Shown piece after piece: positions 9,973-30,073 of a DNA stretch of 64,000 nt. The position numbers and the translations under genes were made by a program. The notes under the pieces were generated by a model. That model ran no database searches, was not told where the DNA came from, and saw only the letters and a list, made by a program, of their open reading frames with translations. This DNA is from Gammaproteobacteria bacterium (GTDB lineage: Bacteria; Pseudomonadota; Gammaproteobacteria; Pseudomonadales; Azotimanducaceae): contig JAPPAV010000063.1 in NCBI GenBank assembly GCA_026705345.1, forward strand, positions 1-64,000. Direction: 5' to 3'. The stretch's first letter is position 1. Each line of letters opens with the position of its first letter.

Positions 9973-10419
9973 ATGGCAGCCCGTCGCAAGCCGATGTCCG
10001 AAATCAACGTCGTGCCCTATATCGACGTGATGCTCGTGCTCCTGGTGATTTTCATGGTCACCGCACCGCTCACCACCCAGGGCGTGGATGTGGATCTGCC
10101 GAGTGCCGACTCGCAGCCGCTGTCCAACGAGGAGGATCCGCTGGTGGTAACGGTCAACGCCAACGGCGAGATCTTCGTCAACACGGGCATGCCGCGTCCC
10201 GGTGCCGAAGGGACCCGGGCGACGATCTTCTCGCTTCTCGACCAGGCGGAGAAGATTTTGGAGGTGCGACCCGACCTGCCGGTATATGTCCGGGGCGACC
10301 AGGGCGTGCCGTACGGCGAGGTGGTTCGGGTCATGTCGGTGCTGCAGGGCGCGGGCGCGACGAGCATCGGACTGATCACCGATCCGGTCGAGTCCCTGGA
10401 ACCCGGCGGGGAAGGCTAG
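9973..10419 (+). CDS. tolR: Tol-Pal energising subunit TolR
   Basis: 148 residues of the ExbD/TolR family. After a short cytosolic part (MAARRKPMSEINVVPYID) comes one membrane helix (VMLVLLVIFMVTAP) with the conserved proton-relay Asp in PYIDVMLVLL, then a periplasmic domain that binds peptidoglycan. It lies 35 bp after tolQ and 9 bp before tolA. Confidence 0.96.
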   Translation: MAARRKPMSEINVVPYIDVMLVLLVIFMVTAPLTTQGVDVDLPSADSQPLSNEEDPLVVTVNANGEIFVNTGMPRPGAEGTRATIFSLLDQAEKILEVRPDLPVYVRGDQGVPYGEVVRVMSVLQGAGATSIGLITDPVESLEPGGEG

Positions 10420-10428
10420 GAGACCACC

Positions 10429-11133
10429 GTGAGCATCGTCCGCGACTATGCCTTTCCGCTGGCGTTGGCGCTCTTGCTGCACTGCGGCGTTTTCGCGCTG
10501 CTGCTGCAGAACTGGCAGCCGGAAACGGACGATTTGCGCCTCTACGAGCCGCGTGCCATCGAAACCACGCTAATCGTCATGGAGAAGCCGGCACCGCCGC
10601 CGGTGCCGAAGCCGGAACCGACGCCCGCGCCGCAAGGCGCACCGCCGCCGGAACCGAAGCCGCAACCCACACCGACGCCCGCCGCGCCCGTCGAGCAGCC
10701 GCCGAAACCCGACCCTGAGGAAGCGCGTCGCGCCCAGGAGGAACGCGAGCGCCGAGACCGCCTGCAGGAACTGTCGGAACAGTCGACGCAACTGGCCCTG
10801 GCGGAGGAACTGGCGGACCTGCGCGACTTGGAGGCAGACGCCGAAACGATGTCATATGCCGAGGGGATCCAAAGAGCGATCATCCAGGCCTGGTCGCGCC
10901 CGCCGAGTGCCCGTCTTGGAATGCAGGCGAGGCTGCGGGTGGACCTCGTGCCGTCCGGTGACCTGTTGTCGGTAACCCTCATCGAGTCGAGCGGCAACCC
11001 CGCGTTCGACCGGTCTGCGGAGCAGGCGGTCCGCAGGGTGGAACGTTTCGACGTGCCGAAGGAGAGCCGCCTGTTCGAGAAGAAATTCCGCCGCTTCACC
11101 CTTTTGTTCAAACCGGAGGATCTACTGCGTTGA
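10429..11133 (+). CDS. tolA: Cell envelope integrity protein TolA (short form)
   Basis: GTG start; 234 residues, much shorter than the 421-residue E. coli protein because the long Ala/Lys-rich helical domain II is reduced. Layout: one membrane helix (FPLALALLLHCGVFALLL, about residues 7-24), a Pro/Glu/Lys-rich spacer (about 50-110), a short charged helix (EEARRAQEERERRDRLQEL) and a TonB-like C-terminal domain (AIIQAWSRPP, LIESSGNPAFDRSAEQAVRR). It bridges TolQR in the inner membrane to TolB and Pal. The stop overlaps the tolB start by 4 bp (TTGA). Confidence 0.93.
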   Translation: MSIVRDYAFPLALALLLHCGVFALLLQNWQPETDDLRLYEPRAIETTLIVMEKPAPPPVPKPEPTPAPQGAPPPEPKPQPTPTPAAPVEQPPKPDPEEARRAQEERERRDRLQELSEQSTQLALAEELADLRDLEADAETMSYAEGIQRAIIQAWSRPPSARLGMQARLRVDLVPSGDLLSVTLIESSGNPAFDRSAEQAVRRVERFDVPKESRLFEKKFRRFTLLFKPEDLLR

Positions 11134-12467
11134 ACGCGGACAAGCTAACGAAAACGCTGTGCCTGGCTGCCGTGGCTTTCGCGGTGCAGGGGGCGCAGGC
11201 CCTTGAAATCCTGATCCCCGAGGGCTGGGACAGTCCCACCAAGGTGGCCGTGGCGCCGTTCGGCAGTGCGATGCATCCCGACGAACCGGATCCCATGGCC
11301 AGCGTCGACTTGGCGGGCATCGTCGCCTTCGACTTGACGCGCAGCGGACAATTTTCGCTGCTGCCCGCGGACAACATGCTGTCGTACCCGACCGCGCCGG
11401 ACCAGGTGTTCTTCCGGGATTGGCGCATCCTCGCCATGGACTACCTGGTCATCGGACGTGCGTGGACGGAAGCCAACGGCGCGGTCTCGGTCGTCTACCA
11501 CCTGTTCGACGTGACGTCGGAACGCGAGATCGCCTCGGCGCGGATCACGGCGGCGCCGGAGAAGCTCCGGGACATCGCCCACCGCATCTCCGACGAGGTC
11601 TACGAGCACATCACCGGGATCCGGGGCGCCTTCTCGACGAAGCTGCTCTATGTCCTGGTCGAGGACGCCGCGACCAACTCGCCGACCTATCATCTGAAGG
11701 TCGCGGACGCGGACGGCGCCCGAGCGCGAACCGTGTTCCGATCCAAGGAGCCCCTGCTGTCGCCGAGCTGGGCACCGGACGCCAGCCGAGTCGCCTACGT
11801 TTCGTTCGAGACCGGCCGCTCGACCATCGTGGTTCAGAATCTGGCTACCGGCGAGCGTACCCACGTCGCGGCCTTCCCCGGTATCAACGGCGCCCCCGAA
11901 TTCTCACCGGACGGCACGAAGCTCGCTATGTCGCTGTCCCGGGATGGAAACAACGAGATATACACGCTCGATCTGGCCAGCCGCGAGCTTCGCAGGATCA
12001 CGCGCTGGCCGACCGCCATCGACACCGAGCCGAGTTGGACCGCCGACGGGATGAGCCTGATCTTCACGTCCGACCGGCCCGGCAAGCCCCAGATCTACCG
12101 GGTTCGGCTCGACCGGCTGTTGCCGGAGCGCCTGACCTGGGAAGGGGATTACAACGCCCGGGCCAGGCTCCTGCCGAACGGTCGGCACCTCGTCTACGTG
12201 CACCGCCGGAACCGGGTCTACCACATCGCCTGGCAGGATCTGGAGCGCGGCACCGTGCGGGTGCTGACGCAAACCTCGCTGGACGAATCGCCGTCGCTGG
12301 CCCCCAACGGCACCATGATGATCTACGCCACCCAAGACCTCGGCAGGGGTATACTCGCAGTTGTTTCGATCGACAACGGGTTCAGCTACCTGTTGCCGGA
12401 AGCCGCAGGCGACGTACGCGATCCGGCGTGGTCCCCTTTCATCGATGCGTTGCGCGACGGTCGTTAG
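11130..12467 (+). CDS. tolB: Tol-Pal periplasmic protein TolB
   Basis: 445 residues beginning with TTG 11130, which overlaps the tolA stop. The first 25 residues are a signal peptide (LTKTLCLAAVAFAVQGAQA), followed by the alpha/beta N-terminal domain (about 26-165) and a six-bladed beta-propeller with repeated blade motifs (PSWAPDASRVAYVS, PEFSPDGTKLAMSLSRDGN, PSWTADGMSLIFTSDRPG, PSLAPNGTMMIYAT). It shuttles between Pal and TolA in the periplasm. Typical family length. Confidence 0.95.
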   Translation: MNADKLTKTLCLAAVAFAVQGAQALEILIPEGWDSPTKVAVAPFGSAMHPDEPDPMASVDLAGIVAFDLTRSGQFSLLPADNMLSYPTAPDQVFFRDWRILAMDYLVIGRAWTEANGAVSVVYHLFDVTSEREIASARITAAPEKLRDIAHRISDEVYEHITGIRGAFSTKLLYVLVEDAATNSPTYHLKVADADGARARTVFRSKEPLLSPSWAPDASRVAYVSFETGRSTIVVQNLATGERTHVAAFPGINGAPEFSPDGTKLAMSLSRDGNNEIYTLDLASRELRRITRWPTAIDTEPSWTADGMSLIFTSDRPGKPQIYRVRLDRLLPERLTWEGDYNARARLLPNGRHLVYVHRRNRVYHIAWQDLERGTVRVLTQTSLDESPSLAPNGTMMIYATQDLGRGILAVVSIDNGFSYLLPEAAGDVRDPAWSPFIDALRDGR

Positions 12468-12501
12468 CAGGGACAACGGATAGCGACATATGGGAGGAGA
12501 T

Positions 12502-13044
12502 ATGATTCGTCAAATGTTCGGTGCGCTGTCGGCGCTGCTTCTTGCCGGTGCTTTGCTCAGCGCGTGCCAGAGTGCGCCTCAAGAGCCAGACCCGGAGCCC
12601 GAGGAGATAAAGGCGCCCGTTGTGACGCCTACCGACCCACCGAGGCAACCCGATCCGGCGCTCCCGACCATTGACCCGGACGGAAACATCACGCTGCCAG
12701 GCGCCACGGAGCCGCTTGACGCCATCTTCTACTTCGAATACGACCAGGCGAGACTCGCCCCGGCCGACATTCGCGTCTTGGCCATGCACGCCCAGCAACT
12801 TCGCGCCTACCGCAACTTCAGCGTCAAGATCGAAGGCCACTGCGACGAGCGCGGAACCCGCGAATACAACCTCGCACTCGGCGAACGACGGTGGCAGGCG
12901 GTGAGGCGGTACCTGATCTCGGCGGGGGTTCGTTCCACCCAGATCGAAGGCACGAGCTTCGGCGAGGAACGGCCGGTCGACCCGGGACATGACGAAAGTG
13001 CGTGGGCGAAGAACCGCCGCGCGGTGATTAGCTACAATCGGTAG
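12502..13044 (+). CDS. pal: Peptidoglycan-associated lipoprotein Pal
   Basis: 180-residue outer-membrane lipoprotein with an OmpA-like peptidoglycan-binding domain. I prefer ATG 12502 to the track's 12490, because a strong GGGAGGAG ribosome site lies just upstream of 12502 and inside the longer reading. Lipobox LLSAC gives lipidated Cys22, followed by a Pro-rich linker and the OmpA domain (IFYFEYDQARL, EGHCDERGTREYNLALGERR, WAKNRRAVI). Standard place in the tol operon. Confidence 0.95.
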   Translation: MIRQMFGALSALLLAGALLSACQSAPQEPDPEPEEIKAPVVTPTDPPRQPDPALPTIDPDGNITLPGATEPLDAIFYFEYDQARLAPADIRVLAMHAQQLRAYRNFSVKIEGHCDERGTREYNLALGERRWQAVRRYLISAGVRSTQIEGTSFGEERPVDPGHDESAWAKNRRAVISYNR

Positions 13045-13079
13045 ACCGCACTCGGGGCGTTCGCCGAATAGGGAGTAGC

Positions 13080-13922
13080 GTGGACGCACACGGCCACTTG
13101 CGCAGCCCTGTAAGGGCCGCCCTCGTGGCGGCCCGCGCCGGTTTTCTCGCGACGTGCTCATTCGCCGCCGCACACTGGGTCCTTGCGGCGGATGCATTCG
13201 CCGCGCCCGCGCCCGTGGAGGAGTCTCAGGGTGAAGTCGTGCGGGATCGGCCTGTGGTCCGGGATGACGATCCGGTCGAATCGGACGCCGAAGTCAATAC
13301 CCTGTACTACGAGTACCAGCTCCTACAGGACGAAGTCCGTCGACTGCATGGCGTGGTCGAGGAACTGAATCACCGCATGGACCGCCTGGAGGGCGAACAG
13401 CGAGAACGCTACATCGAACTCGACCAACGCCTTCTGGAACTCCGCGGCGGTGAAGCGGCGACTGGGAACGGGGAGCCTGGCGCCCCGGATGCGCCTTCGG
13501 ACGTGCCGCCGGTACCGGTCACCGAGCGCGAGGCGTACAACGTGGCGATCGAACTGGTCAATTCCGCGCGTCCGCTGCCCGAGTCCGAGCAACGACCCCA
13601 ATACCGGCGTGCCTTGGCCCTGTTCCGAGAGATCATCAGCAACTATCCCAACGGCGAGTTCACCGCCAATGCCTTCTATTGGCGGGGAGAAATCCACCTC
13701 GCGTTGAAGGAGTACGAAGAAGCACGGGCCCACTTCGCGCAAGTGGAACTGCTGTACGACGATCACCCGAAGGTCCCCGACGCGCTCTACAAGCTGGGCG
13801 AGGTCTACAACGTGCTCGGCGACACGGACCGCGCGCGGGAGTACTTGAACCGCGTGATCAACGACCATCCCACCAGCACCGCGGCGGGCCTTGCGCGGAA
13901 GTACATCGCCGAACTTCGTTGA
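13080..13922 (+). CDS. cpoB: Cell division coordinator CpoB (YbgF)
   Basis: 280-residue periplasmic protein. GTG 13080 has a GGGAG site 4 bases before it; the N-terminus ([31 protein letters not shown]) serves as signal peptide. GTG 13125 is an alternative start that would keep the hydrophobic core. A coiled-coil ([30 protein letters not shown], cited in parts) precedes C-terminal TPR repeats ([38 protein letters not shown]). The family links Tol-Pal constriction with PBP1B activity. A hairpin resembling the HU-downstream hairpin lies inside the signal-peptide coding region. The stop overlaps the proposed queE start. Confidence 0.92.
   Translation: MDAHGHLRSPVRAALVAARAGFLATCSFAAAHWVLAADAFAAPAPVEESQGEVVRDRPVVRDDDPVESDAEVNTLYYEYQLLQDEVRRLHGVVEELNHRMDRLEGEQRERYIELDQRLLELRGGEAATGNGEPGAPDAPSDVPPVPVTEREAYNVAIELVNSARPLPESEQRPQYRRALALFREIISNYPNGEFTANAFYWRGEIHLALKEYEEARAHFAQVELLYDDHPKVPDALYKLGEVYNVLGDTDRAREYLNRVINDHPTSTAAGLARKYIAELR
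13114..13134. repeat. GGGCCGCC/GGCGGCCC hairpin inside cpoB signal sequence
   Basis: A perfect 8-bp stem with loop CTCGT. It resembles the hairpin at 3361-3382 in arm sequence and could be a REP-type insertion tolerated within the signal peptide, or a translation-attenuating structure just after the start codon. Confidence 0.45.
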
Positions 13923-14617
13923 CTACCACCTCGCCGCGTTCGATCCGGGTTTCACCCGAAACCCGCGGATCGAACGACACGCTCCGCGTAACGGAGATCT
14001 TTTTTTCGCTGCAGGGCGAAGCTCGAAGCGTCGGCCGTCCCACGACGTTCGTACGCTTGACTGGATGCCCGCTGCGCTGCCGGTATTGCGACACGGCCTA
14101 CGCGTTCACGGGAGGTTCGACCCTGCCCATCGACGACATCTGCCGTCGGGTCGAGGAGCATCCGTCCCGGCACGTTACCGTTACCGGCGGCGAGCCGTTG
14201 GCTCAGCCGGGCGTGAATGTCCTGATGTCCCGGCTCGCCGATGCGGGCTACGCCGTGTCCCTGGAGACCAGCGGCGCGCTCGACATCGCGGCAGTGGACA
14301 CGCGCGTTTCCCGGGTGGTCGACTTCAAGACTCCGGGCTCCGGAGAAGCGCACCGCAACCGGTTCGAGAACGTGCGCCATTTGAGGGTCCAGGACCAGGT
14401 CAAGTTCGTGATCTGCCACCGTGTCGACTACGAATGGGCGAAGGCGTGCTGTGCCGAACACGATCTGACCAACCGGGTGGACGACGTCTTGTTTTCGCCA
14501 TCGGCGGGGCAGATGGACCCCACCGAGTTGGCCGACTGGATCCTGGCCGACGGGCTCGATGTGCGTTTCCAGATCCAGCTTCACAAGGTGCTTTGGGGAG
14601 ACGAACCGGGGCGATGA
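13919..14617 (+). CDS. queE: 7-carboxy-7-deazaguanine synthase QueE
   Basis: Radical-SAM enzyme that converts 6-carboxytetrahydropterin to 7-carboxy-7-deazaguanine for queuosine. The track ORF begins far inside cpoB; I choose TTG 13919, which overlaps the cpoB stop as TTGA (the same arrangement as tolA/tolB) and gives 232 residues. The iron-sulfur motif CPLRCRYC (Cx3Cx2C) follows [21 protein letters not shown], and VTVTGGEPL and [11 protein letters not shown] complete the active site. The C-terminal LHKVLWG is typical. It overlaps queC by ATGA. Confidence 0.93.
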   Translation: MTTTSPRSIRVSPETRGSNDTLRVTEIFFSLQGEARSVGRPTTFVRLTGCPLRCRYCDTAYAFTGGSTLPIDDICRRVEEHPSRHVTVTGGEPLAQPGVNVLMSRLADAGYAVSLETSGALDIAAVDTRVSRVVDFKTPGSGEAHRNRFENVRHLRVQDQVKFVICHRVDYEWAKACCAEHDLTNRVDDVLFSPSAGQMDPTELADWILADGLDVRFQIQLHKVLWGDEPGR

Positions 14618-15297
14618 ACGAGCGTGCTGTCGTGCTGCTTTCCGGGGGCCTCGACTCGGCGACGGTTCTCGCGATTGCCAAGCACGAAGGCTACGCCTGT
14701 CATGCGCTGTCGTTCGACTACGGTCAACGACACGGCGTGGAACTCACCGCGGCGGGACGTGTCGCCTGCTCGATGGGCGTCGTGGAGCATCGTGTCGTCA
14801 AAGTCGACATCGCCGCTTTCGGTGGATCGGCGCTGACCGATCCCGGGCTTCGCGTTCCCGAGTCGCCAACCGCGGGCATCCCCATTACATACGTCCCGGC
14901 CCGCAATACCGTGTTTCTCGCGCTCGCCCTCGCGTGGGCGGAAACGCTCGCGGCGCGCCACTTGTTCATCGGCGTCAACGCCGTGGACTACTCGGGCTAC
15001 CCGGACTGCCGCCCAGCCTTCATAGCAGCCTTCGAGCGAGTGGCGAATCTAGCCACCAAGATAGGGGTGGAAGGCGGCAAGATTGAGATCCATACACCAC
15101 TCATCGACCTTGCCAAGGCCGAGATCATTCGCCGGGGGATCGAACTGGGGGTGGACTATGCCGCCACGGTGTCGTGCTACCAGCCGAACAGCCGCGGCGA
15201 GGCCTGCGGACTCTGCGACAGTTGCCGCATACGGCGCGCCGGGTTCGGCACCGCGGGCCAGATCGACCCCACCCGCTATTGCCCGGCGGGGGAATAG
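14614..15297 (+). CDS. queC: 7-cyano-7-deazaguanine synthase QueC
   Basis: 227-residue ATP-dependent ligase that makes preQ0 from the QueE product and ammonia. PP-loop motif [12 protein letters not shown] at residues 8-19, conserved [19 protein letters not shown] and [14 protein letters not shown]; the C-terminal zinc site is SCYQ...CGLCDSC. The ATG 14614 start overlaps the queE stop. It is the last gene of the conserved block; in Pseudomonas a tRNA-Lys gene follows directly, whereas here it is 19 kb away. Confidence 0.96.
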   Translation: MNERAVVLLSGGLDSATVLAIAKHEGYACHALSFDYGQRHGVELTAAGRVACSMGVVEHRVVKVDIAAFGGSALTDPGLRVPESPTAGIPITYVPARNTVFLALALAWAETLAARHLFIGVNAVDYSGYPDCRPAFIAAFERVANLATKIGVEGGKIEIHTPLIDLAKAEIIRRGIELGVDYAATVSCYQPNSRGEACGLCDSCRIRRAGFGTAGQIDPTRYCPAGE

Positions 15298-15417
15298 CGG
15301 ACGGCGCCCGCGGCTGGCGTTGAATTTGGACGCCATATAGTCTTGGGATTGTCCGACAGGCTCGCAGTACCCGCCTTGTCGATTGGGCGGCTGTCACTGG
15401 GCGACAGGGAGAACTGC

Positions 15418-17636
15418 GTGGAGGAGAACCCGTTCGGCAAGCTGACCGCGGCCGTGGGCACGCATGTGTTCTCGAGGAGAACGCTGCTTGCGGTGACAGT
15501 CGGCTTGGTGTCGGGCATTACGGTCATCGTCGGCGAGATCTCGCTCGCGACGCTCATCTTCTCGGGTTCCTTGGCAGCCTTTACGTCGGAAGGCGTCGGT
15601 CTAGTACTGTTCGGATGTTTCGTCGCCTGCTTGGTGCTCGCCTTGACGAGCGGCTTCAAGGGCGCGGTATCGGCACCGCCCGTCCCCACGTTGATCGTGC
15701 TCGCCGTGATCGCCGGCGCGTTGACGGTGGAAGGCGAAGCGTTGTTTGCCACCATGGTCGCGATCATCGTCGTCTGCGCCTTGGCAACGGGACTTTGCAC
15801 CTGGCTCATCGGGCGGTTCGGGTTGGCCAACCTGATCCGCTTCATTCCTTACCCCGTGTCTTCGGGTTTCGTCGCCGGAACGGGTGGGGTGGCGTGCCTG
15901 GTCGCGTTCTCGCTGATGGGCGTCGAACTGGAATGGGCAACACTCGCGACCCTGTTGGAGCCGTTCGTGGCCGCGAACTGGGGTGTCGGCATTGCGTACG
16001 GTGTCGGCCTATATCTTGCGACCAAGCGATGGAACAGCTTTCTGATCCTTCCGATAAGCTTCCCGGTGACCGCGGCGCTGTGTCATCTCGGCCTTGCGCT
16101 GTTTGGCGTCTCGGAGGACGAGTCCGTGCGAGCCGGGATCCTGTTCGCGGGCATCTCCGAGGGCCGTCTGTGGCCCGGTTTCGGACTCGAGGACATGGCC
16201 TTGGTGGACTGGGGGGCGGTTGCCCACCAGATACCCAACATGCTGACCCTGGTTCTCGTGACGCTGTTGTGCATCGTCATGTACGTCGGCGGTTTGGAGG
16301 TGGCAGCCAACCGGGATCTGGACTGGAACCACGAATTCCGCGCCGTCGGGCTTGCGGGCGCACTGGCCGGGCTCGGCGGTGCGCCCCCGGGATGCATGGT
16401 CGTGCCGACGTCGATGCGCAGCCTGATGTTCGGAGTCGACATGCGGTTCACGGGGATCGTGGCGGCACTGCTGATCGGTTCGACGCTGCTCGTCGGCGAT
16501 ACCTTGCTCAAGCTTGTCCCCGTGCCGCTCATGGGCGGCGTCCTGCTTTTCACAGGGATCGCCATGGTCGACGAGTGGCTAGTGAAGATCAAAAGACGCA
16601 TCCCCGCCTCCGACTATGCCATCGTCGTCGTGATGTTCATCACCATCACCGCGCTGGGTTTCTTCGAAGGTGTCGCGGTGGGAATGGCCATCACGATCGC
16701 GTTCTTCGTGATTCGCATGAGCCGTATCCAGGTGATCGGACCCCGCTACACGGCCCAAGAACGCCGGAGCAAGCGACTTCGTCCGATTCCTGAAAGGGCC
16801 ATCCTGCAGGGGGCAGGCACCCGCGTGCACGGGTATCGGCTAACGGGCTACGTCTTCTTCGGCAGCGGATATCCATTGGCGGATCGGCTGACGGAGTCAC
16901 TCGGCGACGACCCGAGACCCCGGTGCGTGCTGCTCGACTTCGGGGGTGTCTCGGGCTTCGACTTCTCCTCGGTCAACGCGCTCGGCCGATTCATGCGCGC
17001 AGCACACGGTGCGGCAACGCGTGTTGTGATTGCGGGCGCATCGCCACGTTTCGTCGACGAACTGCGGCGCAACCTGTCGCCGCCAGTGTTCGACGGCCTG
17101 CTGTTCGTACCGAACGCGGACCTCGGCTTGGAGCGGTGCGAAGACATTGTTATCGAGGACTATCTCGCCACAGATGGCGAGAACGGATCGGCCGCGTTGC
17201 TCGAGACGGTGGCGGACGCGATGTCGCATCAGCTGGATCGCCACGCTTGGTTCGAAGACCTCGTCAATCGGCTAGGGGATTGGGGGCAGCATTGCGAGTA
17301 CGAGGCGGGGGATGCGATCGTCGCCACGGGCCGGCCCTTGGCGGGTGTGCAGATGATGACGGCAGGCCGCGGCTCCGTCTACGACGCCTCCGGTACGCGG
17401 TTGGGCCAGTGCGGCCCGAGCGATGTGGTGGGGTCCCGCAGTGCGTTCGAACCTCGATCGGCGACGCACAGCGTCGTGGCGGAGCAAGCATGCGGGACGC
17501 TAGCGCTCACGGCGGCGGCAATGCGGCTACTCGAGGAAGATGACACCCACCTCGCAGTTGAGCTATACCGCTACATTATCGGCGCGCAATCGCAGCCTTG
17601 GGAGTCAACTCAGTCGCTGGACAAGCGGGAGGCGAA

Positions 17637-17640
<4 letters not shown>
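15418..17640 (+). CDS. SulP-family anion transporter with STAS and cyclic-nucleotide-binding-like domains
   Basis: I choose GTG 15418 (740 residues; AGGGAGA seven bases upstream) over the track's TTG 15343. Residues 1 to about 450 are a SulP-type membrane domain with 10-14 hydrophobic segments and the family stretch RFIPYPVSSGFVAGTGG. A STAS domain follows at about 480-590 (LLDFGGVSGFDFSSVNALG), then a cNMP-binding-like domain at about 605-715 (YEAGDAIVATGRPLAGVQMM). SulP proteins carry sulfate, bicarbonate or dicarboxylates; the substrate here is unknown. The STAS plus cNMP tail suggests gating by a ligand. Its stop overlaps the polyketide synthase start by 4 bp, so the two are translationally coupled, an unusual pairing. 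A possible -10 TATAGT lies at 15336. Confidence 0.85.
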
Positions 17641-27884
<10,244 letters not shown>

Positions 27885-27899
27885 CCGCCAACGCAGCGG

Positions 27900-28829
27900 T
27901 CACCTTGCGGCCTGGTCGAGGAAATCGCGCAGCGCGGCAACGCACTCGGCGGGCTTCTCCAGTTGCAGGTAGTGGGTCGCTTCCGGCAGGAAGTCGTAGT
28001 CGACGGTGTCCATTTGCACGAGATCCAACGTCGGCAGGTAGGCGAACGGCAACGTCGGATCGGCGCCGATCACCTTGACATGGCACGGCAGGTTCTCGAG
28101 GTCGACCAGCCCCGCGTAGCTTCTTACGAACTCCACGATCCGCGCTTCGTATTCCGGCGGACAACGTAGTTCGAAGCAGTCGTCGTCGGCAGACCTTCTC
28201 AATGTCGTCGTCGCCATGAGTTCGTGTACCCCGGGAACGACGCGCAGGAAGCTCGTGGAGTAGCGGACCAACTCCTCGAAGTCCCGGCGCGTTTCGAACC
28301 CGTTGCTGCGCCTGCGCGTCCTGTGCGCGAGCAATTCGGCGAGTTCGTCGAACTGGGTCTCGCTGACGTTCGGCCGGTACAGCGGCGGATCGAACAGGAC
28401 GAGCGTGGAGAAGTCCGGTCCGTGCGTGGATGAAGGACTCGCCATGATCGACGACAGCGAGAGCAGCGCGATCAGCGCGGAAAGCGAGTGGTACACGCCG
28501 ACCCGGGGTTTCGGACCGAAGTGGGCATCGATGGCATCGAGAATTCGGTACAGGTCGCTGATGAACGTGGGGACGTTGTGTCTATCGATCGGGGTCAGCG
28601 AATTCCGTCCGTGATTCCGGATGTCGTAGACGATGACATCGAAGTCATCGACGAGCAGCGACCAGAACGGGTAGTAGAGGTCGATGGCCAGGCCGTTGCC
28701 GTGGCTGATAATCAGGCGACGCCCATCCGGGTTGCCGTATCGCCGCAAGGCCGTGACCGTGTCGTCCTCGAGGCGGACGTCGCACCTGGACAGCGGCTCC
28801 GGTATCTCCCAGGCAACTCTCGGCGTCAT
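27900..28829 (-). CDS. Alpha/beta hydrolase, probably acting on the polyketide
   Basis: 309-residue alpha/beta-hydrolase fold protein. Seen: the oxyanion-region ISHGNGLAIDLYYPF, YDIRNHGRN, and the nucleophile elbow VYHSLSAL, in which the usual GxSxG glycines are replaced (HSLS core kept). VKVIGADPTLPF may carry the acidic residue and EATHYLQLEKP the catalytic His. No signal peptide. The start overlaps the PPTase stop by 4 bp, so it is the third gene of an ACP-PPTase-hydrolase operon converging on the polyketide synthase with 15 bp between stops. It could release or edit the chain from the synthase, which has no thioesterase; that role is inference. Confidence 0.8.
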   Translation of the reverse strand: MTPRVAWEIPEPLSRCDVRLEDDTVTALRRYGNPDGRRLIISHGNGLAIDLYYPFWSLLVDDFDVIVYDIRNHGRNSLTPIDRHNVPTFISDLYRILDAIDAHFGPKPRVGVYHSLSALIALLSLSSIMASPSSTHGPDFSTLVLFDPPLYRPNVSETQFDELAELLAHRTRRRSNGFETRRDFEELVRYSTSFLRVVPGVHELMATTTLRRSADDDCFELRCPPEYEARIVEFVRSYAGLVDLENLPCHVKVIGADPTLPFAYLPTLDLVQMDTVDYDFLPEATHYLQLEKPAECVAALRDFLDQAAR

Positions 28830-29596
28830 GGTTCCTTGTGTTCCAGCGCTAGTTCCCGGGCGACGGCAGCGGCGAAGTCGTCGTTACCGAGGTCGTCGAG
28901 CCGCCATGACACGCGTGGGCGGCATGGCAACTGCGGGAGCGGGGGCAGTTCGAAACGCGCCTGCCGCTGGCCGTCTCGATACATTGGCCGCGGAAGCTCG
29001 AATTTCGCGGTGTCCAGCGAGAAACCGGTCCCCAGCGCCTTGATAACCGCTTCCTTCAGTGTCCACAGCTTGAAGAACAGCCTCGTCTTGAGTTCTCCTG
29101 CGGCGGATGCCAATGCATCTTGTTCATCGGGCGTAAAGACCTTTCTGATCTCGCCATCGGGGTCATGGCGGAGATGTCGTTCTTCGATATCGACCCCAAG
29201 ACGGCCCTGTGGTGCAAACGCGATCAGTCCGTGATTGCCGCCGTGACTGACATTGAAGCTCGCCGACACCGGCGTTTTGCCTACGAACGCTGCGGGTTTG
29301 CCGTGCTCCAAGGCGACGAACCGGAGTTCCTCGTTGGTGCAACGCAGGCGCTCGCAGAGCATGCCGCGCAAAACCGCGCGACATAGCGCGAACTGCCGCT
29401 GGGGGCGTGGATGGCGATAGCGTCGCCAACGGGCCGTTTCCTCCGGATTCAGCCACTTCAAGGCAGCGGCTTCGCACGTTTCGTTGGGCCTCAAGTCAAC
29501 GTGAACGAGCTCCGTGCCGCCGACCGTGCCAAGTGGATGCCACCAAGGGTCGTCGACGCTTGCTGGATGGGAACTGACGCCGCGCGGTGATTCCAC
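28826..29596 (-). CDS. Sfp-type 4'-phosphopantetheinyl transferase
   Basis: 256 residues. Transfers phosphopantetheine from CoA to carrier-protein serines. Diagnostic motifs are present: FNVSHGGNHGLIAF, the magnesium-binding GVDIEE, and KLWTLKEAVIKALGTGF. Length and two-lobed layout fit the Sfp/EntD class active on secondary-metabolite carriers rather than AcpS. Encoded between the discrete ACP and the hydrolase, it most likely activates Ser2521 of the synthase and the discrete ACP. Confidence 0.92.
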   Translation of the reverse strand: MESPRGVSSHPASVDDPWWHPLGTVGGTELVHVDLRPNETCEAAALKWLNPEETARWRRYRHPRPQRQFALCRAVLRGMLCERLRCTNEELRFVALEHGKPAAFVGKTPVSASFNVSHGGNHGLIAFAPQGRLGVDIEERHLRHDPDGEIRKVFTPDEQDALASAAGELKTRLFFKLWTLKEAVIKALGTGFSLDTAKFELPRPMYRDGQRQARFELPPLPQLPCRPRVSWRLDDLGNDDFAAAVARELALEHKEP

Positions 29597-29657
29597 TATG
29601 TCATTGCCGGGACTGGCACCCCGGCCCGAGGGCCCGTGGGGCCAGTCCGTTTCCGTC

Positions 29658-29888
29658 TTAGGCGGTCTGGCCCTCTATGTACTTCGCTAGGGCTCGCATC
29701 GTATCGATATCGGCCAGGTCTTCCGGCGGGATATCGACGCCGAACTCGTGGTTGACCAGCTTGATGAATGCGACGGCATCCATTGACGAAAGGTCGGACT
29801 CGCTGAGCTTCAGATCCCAATCCGGGTCGCGCCCGAGGTCCAGGTTCTCCTGGGCGAGGCTGAATAGGCGTGTTTCAACGTCTGACAT
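29658..29888 (-). CDS. Free-standing acyl carrier protein
   Basis: 76-residue acidic four-helix carrier protein; the phosphopantetheine Ser lies in SDLSSMDAVAFIK and the C-terminal helix is typical (DIPPEDLADIDTMRALAKYI). First gene of the minus-strand operon, 61 bp before the PPTase, with a GGGAG site upstream of its ATG. Since the synthase ends KS-AT0 without an ACP, this protein is a candidate to supply the missing carrier in trans. It is not the housekeeping AcpP, which has the DSLD motif and sits with fab genes. Confidence 0.88.
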   Translation of the reverse strand: MSDVETRLFSLAQENLDLGRDPDWDLKLSESDLSSMDAVAFIKLVNHEFGVDIPPEDLADIDTMRALAKYIEGQTA

Positions 29889-30073
29889 ATTTGTGGGCTC
29901 CCTAGGGTGGCTTGCGGAATGCGTGTCGTCACGCAGAACGGCAACCTAACACACCAACGGCGGGACTCGCCACCGCCCGATGCAAGAGTTGCAGGTGAGA
30001 CACCGGCACTCGTCGGGCACGGTAGTATGGGCATCCCGGCGCGAGGCGACCGGCTCTTGGCGGAAGGTGATTG

